From positions 3,100,001 through 3,164,000 of the forward strand of contig NZ_CP162100.1 in NCBI RefSeq assembly GCF_040869035.1: a DNA stretch of 64,000 nucleotides. Direction: 5' to 3'. The position numbers and the translations under genes were made by a program. Positions 58,092 through 64,000 of the stretch are shown here, in pieces (positions within the stretch are counted from its first letter, which is position 1; every line of letters begins with the position of its first letter). Source of the stretch: Vibrio sp. NTOU-M3 (GTDB taxonomy: Bacteria > Pseudomonadota > Gammaproteobacteria > Enterobacterales > Vibrionaceae). The notes below the pieces were generated by a model that ran no database searches, was not told the DNA's origin, and saw only the letters and a program-made list of their open reading frames with translations.

Positions 58092-59606
58092 TTATACGTC
58101 TGACTCTAACATTGTCTGCGTTGCTTCAGCGTCACCGCTTTGCGCCAGTTCAGCCAAATTGGTCGAGATTGGGCGCTTCACTTCTACACCAAGTTGCTTA
58201 AAGCTTTCCGCTTGGCGGATAACATTGCCTCGGCCTGTTGCCAGTTTATTCATCGCGCCCTGATAATTTTGGTTGGCACGATCAAGTGCTCCACCCAAGC
58301 TTTCCATGTCATCCACAAACAAACGTAACTTGTCATACAGTTTACTTGCACGCTCAGCGATGATCTGCGCATTCTGGTTCTGTCGCTCATTGCGCCATAA
58401 ATTGTCGATGGTACGCAGCGCCACCAGTAATGTCGTCGGGCTGACTAAAATGATGTTTTGTTCCATTGCCTCTTTCACTAAGCTTGGATCTGCTTGAATC
58501 GCCACTTGAAATGCAGGCTCTACCGGAATAAACATCAAGACATAATCGAGACTCTGAATGCCTTTAAGTTGGTGGTAATCTTTTTGACTTAATCCTTTAA
58601 TATGTGCCCTTAACGCAAGTAAGTGCTCACTTAACGCTTGCTCTCGTTCTCTGTCATTTTTAGCATTAAAGTAGCGCTCATAAGCAACAAGCGCCATTTT
58701 TGAGTCCACCACCACCTGTTTGTTTTGCGGTAGATGTACGATCACATCTGGCTGATATCGTTTACCGGCTTCATTTTGTAAACTCACTTGGGTTTGATAT
58801 TCATGCCCTTCACGCAACCCCGATTCTGCAAGCACACGGGCCAGTACCACTTCGCCCCAGTTGCCTTGCTGTTTGTTATCCCCTTTGAGCGCCAGAGTCA
58901 GATTTACCGCTTCTTGTGTCATCTGCTCATTCAGCCGTTGTAGGTTTTTCAGCTCATGAACTAAGGTGTGGCGCTCTTTGGCTTCCTGACTGAAGCTGTC
59001 GTTTACTTGTTTTTTAAACCCTTCCAACTGCATTTTTAGCGGCCCAAGTAACCCTTCTAAACTTTGGCGGTTTTGTTGATCCACTTTGGCGGTTTTGGTT
59101 TCAAATAACTGGTTAGCAAGATGTTCAAATTGCTGTTTAAGCCGCACCTCTGCATGTTCCAACAATTGCAGCTTTTCTTCACTCGATTGAAGCTGCTGCT
59201 CATGACGTGCTTCTTGTTCGCGCAGCTGTGCTTCTAACTGAGATTTCTGCTCACGCACCCGCTCTAAGTCTTGAGCGTATTGTTGTCGCTCCTGTTTCAC
59301 GGCTTCGAAATAACGCAGTTTTTCCATAACAGCCATTAACTTACCGTGCGACTGCTTAAGCTCATAGGCGGCTTTATCACGTTCGCTATCGAGCTCATCC
59401 AGTTCTTGCTGCGCATCATTGAGTTCACGTTGCAGTTGATCGGTCTGTGTTTGATGCAGTTGCTGTTCAGCGTGTATTTGCTGCTCAAGTAACTGACTTT
59501 GTAGCAGCATTTTCTGCTTCATCCACCAGCTTGCACCGATGGCACTCACAATCGCCCCACTTAACGCAGAAAAAATGATGCCCTGATGCTCGATAATCCA
59601 TTGCAT
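58092..59606 (-). CDS. rmuC: DNA recombination protein RmuC
   Basis: 504 residues. One N-terminal membrane helix (FSALSGAIVSAIGASWWM), a long Gln/Glu-rich coiled coil (~30-200), then the RmuC nuclease-like domain (QGNWGEVVLARVLAESGLREGHEYQTQ; YQPDVIVHLPQNKQVVVDSKM; LDYVLMFIPVEPAFQVA) with PD-(D/E)XK-type residues. It limits inversions between short repeats. Confidence 0.94.
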   Translation of the reverse strand: MQWIIEHQGIIFSALSGAIVSAIGASWWMKQKMLLQSQLLEQQIHAEQQLHQTQTDQLQRELNDAQQELDELDSERDKAAYELKQSHGKLMAVMEKLRYFEAVKQERQQYAQDLERVREQKSQLEAQLREQEARHEQQLQSSEEKLQLLEHAEVRLKQQFEHLANQLFETKTAKVDQQNRQSLEGLLGPLKMQLEGFKKQVNDSFSQEAKERHTLVHELKNLQRLNEQMTQEAVNLTLALKGDNKQQGNWGEVVLARVLAESGLREGHEYQTQVSLQNEAGKRYQPDVIVHLPQNKQVVVDSKMALVAYERYFNAKNDREREQALSEHLLALRAHIKGLSQKDYHQLKGIQSLDYVLMFIPVEPAFQVAIQADPSLVKEAMEQNIILVSPTTLLVALRTIDNLWRNERQNQNAQIIAERASKLYDKLRLFVDDMESLGGALDRANQNYQGAMNKLATGRGNVIRQAESFKQLGVEVKRPISTNLAELAQSGDAEATQTMLESDV

Positions 59607-59782
59607 GATAACGGTTTAACCTGTTTTTAAGACTTACATTTAATGGTATTTCGATACTGGATAAATGTCCAGTTTGTCGCACATTTGATCAACAGATAGA
59701 CTAAGCGCTGCACACCTATTTGTTATTACATACAGCCACTTTAGCCATTCTGCGCAACTCAGTGCTGTCACAAGGAAATATC

Positions 59783-60688
59783 ATGAATGAGCGCCGTGCT
59801 TTAGGATTCGGCCTAGCCGCAGTCCTGCTTTGGTCAACCGTCGCGACCGCTTTTAAACTCACATTGGCAGAATTCACGCCAATTCAAATGCTCACTATCG
59901 CCAGTTTGGTTTCTGCACTGGTTTTGAGCCTGATATGTGGCGTACAAGGTAAGCTGTCGCAGCTTGCTAGCACATTTCTTTCCAATCCTTGGTATTACCT
60001 ATTACTTGGTTTAATCAACCCGCTTGCTTACTACCTTATTTTGTTCAAGGCCTACGATCTCTTGCCGGCTTCCCAAGCACAAGCGATTAACTACAGTTGG
60101 GCAATTACCTTGACGCTGATGGCTGCTGTATTTCTTGGTCAGAAGATCCGTAAACAAGATTGGGTGGCTTGCTCATTAAGTTATTTTGGCGTGGTTGTGA
60201 TCGCGACCAAAGGCGACATTCTTGGCCTGCAATTTGATAGCCCAACCGGTGTCGCTCTTGCTCTCTTGTCTACCCTGCTTTGGGCTGGCTATTGGATTCT
60301 TAACACCAAAAACAAAGCCGATCCCATTGTCGGTGTGTTATTAGGGTTTCTGGTTGCGCTGCCTTTTGCATTTGGCCTCGCACTGTATGAGGGAGCGCCT
60401 TGGCAACAGATCACCAACAAAGGCTGGCTAGCCGTTACTTATGTTGGCTTATTTGAGATGGGCGTAACCTTTGTATTGTGGCTATCGGCACTCAAAGCGA
60501 CTCAAAATACGGCACGTATCAGTAACTTAATCTTCGCCTCGCCATTTATTTCACTCATCTTGCTGGCCACCATTATTGGTGAGAAAATCCACCCTACAAC
60601 TTTAGTTGGCCTAGTTTTAATCATTGCAGGCCTTGTGATCCAGCAGATCAAATTTGGCAAAAAAGATCTTAACAAACAAAGTGTTTAA
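59783..60688 (+). CDS. EamA/DMT-family transporter
   Basis: 301 residues from ATG 59783, seven bases after AAGGA; the frame upstream is not part of the protein. Ten membrane helices in two EamA repeats (AAVLLWSTVATAFKLTLAEFTP opens the first; ALLSTLLWAGYWILNTKNKADP the second). It is a drug/metabolite-type transporter of unknown substrate. Convergent with the HDOD gene, leaving 5 bases between stops. Confidence 0.88.
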   Translation: MNERRALGFGLAAVLLWSTVATAFKLTLAEFTPIQMLTIASLVSALVLSLICGVQGKLSQLASTFLSNPWYYLLLGLINPLAYYLILFKAYDLLPASQAQAINYSWAITLTLMAAVFLGQKIRKQDWVACSLSYFGVVVIATKGDILGLQFDSPTGVALALLSTLLWAGYWILNTKNKADPIVGVLLGFLVALPFAFGLALYEGAPWQQITNKGWLAVTYVGLFEMGVTFVLWLSALKATQNTARISNLIFASPFISLILLATIIGEKIHPTTLVGLVLIIAGLVIQQIKFGKKDLNKQSV

Positions 60689-60693
60689 CATAT

Positions 60694-61518
60694 TCAGAAC
60701 AATTGATAAGCCAGCTCACTGCCTTGTCCCCGAACTTCATCAATGATGCTGTCCAGTTCAGGGGCGAGTTGCAGTGCTTTGGCTGCTGGCTGTTCTTTGA
60801 GGTAACGCTGCTTTTCTTCACTGCTTAACATATAGTCCCAGCGCCGATGGATATCTCGCGCTAAATACAGCACACAAGCTAACCGTTTTGAGTCCACGGC
60901 CTTTCCCGGATGATTGATATTGGCAATCGCATCCACCATCTCCGCCGGAAATTTCCAAGTTTCAGCCAATACCGCCCCGAGTTGCTGCGCATCGGTAGCC
61001 AGTAATTCGCGCTGCACTTTCGTAGGGTCTTCTCCTGCCTCAATCCGATCGGTCATTTCCTGCGCTTTATCAGGTACTAAGGAATGGATCATCAACTCAC
61101 CAATGTTGTGCAACACACCCGTGGTAAAGGTTTCATTCGGATCAAGTTTTACGTGTTTGGCAATCACACTGGCAATGGTGGCAATTTCGAAAGTATTGGC
61201 CCAGTAATCTTTTACATTTAAGGTTTCCAGCTTAGGGAAAGTGGTGGCTAAAATGGATGAGGAAACCAAGGTACGGATCGCCCCTGCGCCCACTCGTACA
61301 ATCGCATCATTGATGTTGGATACGCCTTTTACCCCACCGAATTGCGCGGAATTTGCCATCCTTAACACCCGTGCTGACAACACTTGATCCATCGACATTT
61401 TGCGTGCTAACTCACCGAAATCAATGGTTTCTCGGTTCACCATTTCTAACAGCTCTTGTAATACGCTTTCTATTCTTGGTAGCTCATTAATCCGTGAAAT
61501 CAGCACTTCATAGCTCAT
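60694..61518 (-). CDS. HDOD-domain signalling protein
   Basis: 274 residues, nearly all an HDOD domain: PRIESVLQELLEMVN, MSMDQVLSARVLRMANSAQFG and VLHNIGELMIHSLVPDKA. HDOD is a degenerate HD fold lacking the full metal-binding set, used in signalling hubs. No receiver, GGDEF or EAL domain is attached. AGGAG precedes the ATG. Its partner is unknown. Confidence 0.88.
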   Translation of the reverse strand: MSYEVLISRINELPRIESVLQELLEMVNRETIDFGELARKMSMDQVLSARVLRMANSAQFGGVKGVSNINDAIVRVGAGAIRTLVSSSILATTFPKLETLNVKDYWANTFEIATIASVIAKHVKLDPNETFTTGVLHNIGELMIHSLVPDKAQEMTDRIEAGEDPTKVQRELLATDAQQLGAVLAETWKFPAEMVDAIANINHPGKAVDSKRLACVLYLARDIHRRWDYMLSSEEKQRYLKEQPAAKALQLAPELDSIIDEVRGQGSELAYQLF

Positions 61519-61605
61519 ACAGCACTCCTAAAACTCAATCCGTCCACCTTTAATATAGGACAGAAATTCACCGAAAGAGCGACTGAACTGGCGCCATTTT
61601 TATCC

Positions 61606-62433
61606 CTAGGAGAGACGCTTTTGCTTTAACCATTTTCGCGGAGCGATCCCCGTAACCTTGCGAAATGCCCGAGAAAAACCCGAATAGCTGTCATATCCCA
61701 CTTCATCTGCGACCCAATTTAATGGTTTTTTCTGCATCAACATGGATTGGGCAACAGTGATACGCCATTTCTGGCTGTAGTCTCCGGGAGTTTCTCCAAC
61801 CGTCAGTTTAAAGCTGTCAATGAAATGGGTACGAGACATCAATGCTATCTCGGCTAGCTCCTCAATCGTATGTGCTTGCGGGGGCAACTGATGGATAGCG
61901 GCCATCACGTTCGCGAGCCTTGGATGCGCAAGCCCAGCAAACAATCCATTTGAGATCTGTTGTTGTTCGATCAGGTGGCGAAAGATCAACGCCATCATGG
62001 CATCACTTAACTTATCCATCAAAAATTGACTCCCTGCCGCCTGTTCACCTGACTCATAAAACAGCACATCTATCACAGGCAAAAAGCTTGGTGCGGCGCT
62101 TAACGGGATCACAATGACGGAAGGCAGCGCTGACAACAATGGATTCACTTGCCCGGTACGATATTCGACCGTAGCACACACCAGTTCAGCTCCTTTACCT
62201 AGCCCTTCAATCACATGTGGATTCGCTTTGGGTAAATAGATCACACATGGCTGATCAATGGTCAGCTGTTTGGAGTGAGCATCGCGCAAAGTTAGTTGGC
62301 CGGATTTTAGAATATGAAGGTGCCCTTTGGTTGCCTTATCTTCCTTTATCGATGACACCCCACAAAGGTGACCGGAGTAAAACACGCCAGCTCGGATTGA
62401 AAAGTGCTCAATCAGTTGTGACAGCAAGTCCAT
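61606..62433 (-). CDS. AraC-family regulator with cupin domain
   Basis: 275 residues from ATG 62433 (GAGGATCAAAC upstream). N-terminal cupin_6-type sensor (SGHLCGVSSIKEDKATKGHLHILKSG to ~residue 160) and a C-terminal AraC double helix-turn-helix (IEELAEIALMSRTHFIDSFKLTVGETP; WVADEVGYDSYSGFSRAFRKVTGIAPRKW). It is divergent from the YHS-protein gene over a 111-bp spacer, so that gene is its likely target. The effector is unknown. Confidence 0.86.
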   Translation of the reverse strand: MDLLSQLIEHFSIRAGVFYSGHLCGVSSIKEDKATKGHLHILKSGQLTLRDAHSKQLTIDQPCVIYLPKANPHVIEGLGKGAELVCATVEYRTGQVNPLLSALPSVIVIPLSAAPSFLPVIDVLFYESGEQAAGSQFLMDKLSDAMMALIFRHLIEQQQISNGLFAGLAHPRLANVMAAIHQLPPQAHTIEELAEIALMSRTHFIDSFKLTVGETPGDYSQKWRITVAQSMLMQKKPLNWVADEVGYDSYSGFSRAFRKVTGIAPRKWLKQKRLS

Positions 62434-62544
62434 GTTTGATCCTCGTACTATTGGCACAGTTTTGTGTTTTTTTGTCTCTCTACAGACCGGAGCAACGGCC
62501 TAAAGTACTTCACACAACGCGATAAACACCAACAAGGAGTTCCC

Positions 62545-63021
62545 ATGACAAGCGTAAAATCGACAACAAAAAAACTCACTCTGATGGCTGCGGTACTGGG
62601 TGCCTCGTTTTCGGCAATGGCCGCCGATATTGATATGAGTGTTGACCAAAATGACTTAGCGATTCAAGGCTATGATCCAGTGGCGTACTTCACTGAGCAA
62701 GGTGCCGTCAAAGGTAATCCTGAGTTTTCGGCCACCTATAAGAATGCCATCTACCACTTCACCAGCAGCAAAAACCGTGATGATTTTCGTGCTAATCCTG
62801 AAGCATTTGCGCCTCAATACGGGGGTTACTGTGCATTCGGTGTTGCCATGGGTAAGAAATTTGCAACCGATCCAGAAGCATGGAAGGTTGAAGATGGCAA
62901 ACTCTATCTGAATTTGGATAAATCGGTGCAGCAGCGCTGGTTAGAAAACACCAACGGCTTTATTCAAGATGCTGACGGTAATTGGCCACAAATCAAGACG
63001 GTTGCAGCCGATAAACTGTAA
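62545..63021 (+). CDS. YHS-domain periplasmic protein
   Basis: 158 residues from ATG 62545 (AAGGAG seven bases upstream). Signal peptide ends in FSAMAA. YHS domain: AIQGYDPVAYF, HFTSSKNRDDFRANPEAF, YGGYCAFGVAMGKKFATDP. The conserved cysteine in GGYCAFG corresponds to the position that is selenocysteine in some family members. YHS proteins are often linked to metals, but no function is established for this one. Confidence 0.86.
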   Translation: MTSVKSTTKKLTLMAAVLGASFSAMAADIDMSVDQNDLAIQGYDPVAYFTEQGAVKGNPEFSATYKNAIYHFTSSKNRDDFRANPEAFAPQYGGYCAFGVAMGKKFATDPEAWKVEDGKLYLNLDKSVQQRWLENTNGFIQDADGNWPQIKTVAADKL

Positions 63022-63027
63022 TGATGT

Positions 63028-63069
63028 TTCGCATCCTCTTGTTCTCCCTTCTTAAGGGGATGCGACTTT
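63028..63069 (+). terminator. Terminator of the YHS gene
   Basis: TCGCATCC and GGATGCGA flank a ~20-base interior followed by CTTTTT, just before the convergent flavoprotein gene. Confidence 0.65.
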
Positions 63070-63076
63070 TTACTGC

Positions 63077-64000
63077 CTAAACCCACTGGCCGGCAACAAA
63101 GCCCGAACTCCAGCACCACTGGAAGTTATATCCTCCGAGCCAGCCAGTGACATCCATCACCTCACCAATAAAGTACAAGCCTTTGATGTTTTTGCATTCC
63201 ATGGTTTTAGACGATAAGTGATCGGTATCCACACCACCAAGTGTCACCTCTGCGGTGCGATAGCCTTCTGTACCATTTGGAGCAATGGCCCACTGCTCTA
63301 GTCTCTCAACAATTGTGACTAATTCTTTGGCATTGAACTGTTTTAATGGCTTATCTACGAGCTCTTTACGCTCAATCAGCACTTCAACCAAGCGCTTTGG
63401 TAACACCTTAGCTAAAGTGTTTTTAAGTGACTGATTAGGATGTTTTTCGCGGTTACGCTCTAATAGTTCGGCAATATCATCATTCGGTACCAAGTTAATC
63501 GTCACCTTCTGACCCGCTTTCCAGAACGAAGAAATTTGTAAAACGGAAGGACCGGATAAACCTCGGTGAGTAAACAGCAACGCTTCTTTGAATAATGTGC
63601 CATCTTGCGCGGTAATTTCGGCCGGAATCGCGATGCCGGAAAGCTCCGAAAAGGCTTCTTTATCTTCTTTATGCAGCGTAAAAGGCACCAATCCAGCCGT
63701 CGTTGGCACCACAGGAATACCAAATTGCTCAGCGATTTTATAGCCAAATGGCGTAGCGCCTAGCTTGGGCATCGACAAGCCGCCCGTCGCCACAACCAAA
63801 GCATCACAAGAGATCTGTTTCGCGTTAACCTGCAGTACAAAACCGGTTTCTGTTTGGCTGATTTGTTCTACATCTTGCTGATAACGCAGCGCTACATTTG
63901 GCACCGCGCACTCTGCCAGTAGCATTTTAACGATGTCTTTCGCCGTGTGCTCCGCGACACAAAAGAGCTGACCATGATCGCGCTCTTCAAACTCGATTCC
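63077..64000 (-). CDS. BaiN/HI0933-family flavoprotein, N terminus missing
   Basis: The frame stays open through 64000, so the gene enters from the right; the in-frame ATG at 63925 is internal. 307 residues are visible: the conserved segments LVVATGGLSMPKLGATPFGYKIAEQFG and FTHRGLSGPSVLQISSFW, and the C-terminal FAD-binding GLYFIGEVMDVTGWLGGYNFQWCWSSG. The N-terminal GxGxxG dinucleotide motif should be beyond the edge. The E. coli homologue is YhiN. Function unassigned; this is an NAD(P)/FAD-dependent oxidoreductase family. Confidence 0.9.
   Translation of the reverse strand, partial: GIEFEERDHGQLFCVAEHTAKDIVKMLLAECAVPNVALRYQQDVEQISQTETGFVLQVNAKQISCDALVVATGGLSMPKLGATPFGYKIAEQFGIPVVPTTAGLVPFTLHKEDKEAFSELSGIAIPAEITAQDGTLFKEALLFTHRGLSGPSVLQISSFWKAGQKVTINLVPNDDIAELLERNREKHPNQSLKNTLAKVLPKRLVEVLIERKELVDKPLKQFNAKELVTIVERLEQWAIAPNGTEGYRTAEVTLGGVDTDHLSSKTMECKNIKGLYFIGEVMDVTGWLGGYNFQWCWSSGFVAGQWV

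Overview
This window is a contiguous piece of a gammaproteobacterial chromosome that I place in the genus Vibrio. The evidence is gene content and order (ilvYC, hemN, yihI, engB, spf, polA, ryhB, hemB, ubiEJB-tatABC, rmuC), a Spot 42 RNA, a long RyhB-like RNA, two CsrB-family RNAs and a VexAB-type RND pump. As far as I remember, the order resembles the V. cholerae chromosome I region running from uvrD to ubiE. I could not check this and do not name a species.

Layout. 1-760: the 3' end of a CsrB-type RNA and an orphan type IV pilin. 834-3008: uvrD with a LexA-like box. 3266-5690: a four-gene cluster (DUF2282 peptide, DUF692/MNIO enzyme, DUF2063 protein, DoxX) that matches the recently described bufferin type of copper-binding modified peptide. 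5732-17855: housekeeping and hypothetical genes (lipoprotein, prlC, rlmJ, a GST, gorA, an acetyltransferase, a response regulator, a SPOR protein) and a translationally coupled dgkA-eptA pair. 18061-23530: an oligopeptide-type ABC transporter. 23531-24994: an AT-rich spacer, three tandem tRNA-derived repeats and an Arg-His-Pro-His-Pro tRNA operon. 25278-33002: cytochrome c5, then a probable accessory block (CydC/CydD-like exporter, DUF454, HutZ-like heme protein, A24 peptidase with an upstream Fur-like box), then rep.

33172-38014: a vexRAB-type efflux operon with a perfect palindromic operator over the -10. 38167-46618: ubiK, ilvC/ilvY, hemN, the methyltransferase-yihI-DUF2489 operon, a second Csr RNA, cytochrome c4 and engB. 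46619-50738: a candidate new small RNA, Spot 42, polA, a DnaA-box/GATC-rich region and RyhB. 50815-64000: a GNAT enzyme, hemB, tatD, the ubiE-ubiJ-ubiB-tatABC operon, rmuC, an EamA transporter, an HDOD protein, a divergent AraC regulator/YHS protein pair and a truncated BaiN-like flavoprotein.

Several parts relate to each other. Iron and heme appear in hemN, hemB, cytochromes c4 and c5, RyhB and the Fur-boxed HutZ-like block. Copper handling is suggested by the bufferin cluster. Lipid A modification is paired with recycling of its diacylglycerol by-product. Post-transcriptional regulation is unusually dense: two Csr RNAs, Spot 42, RyhB and one unassigned candidate.
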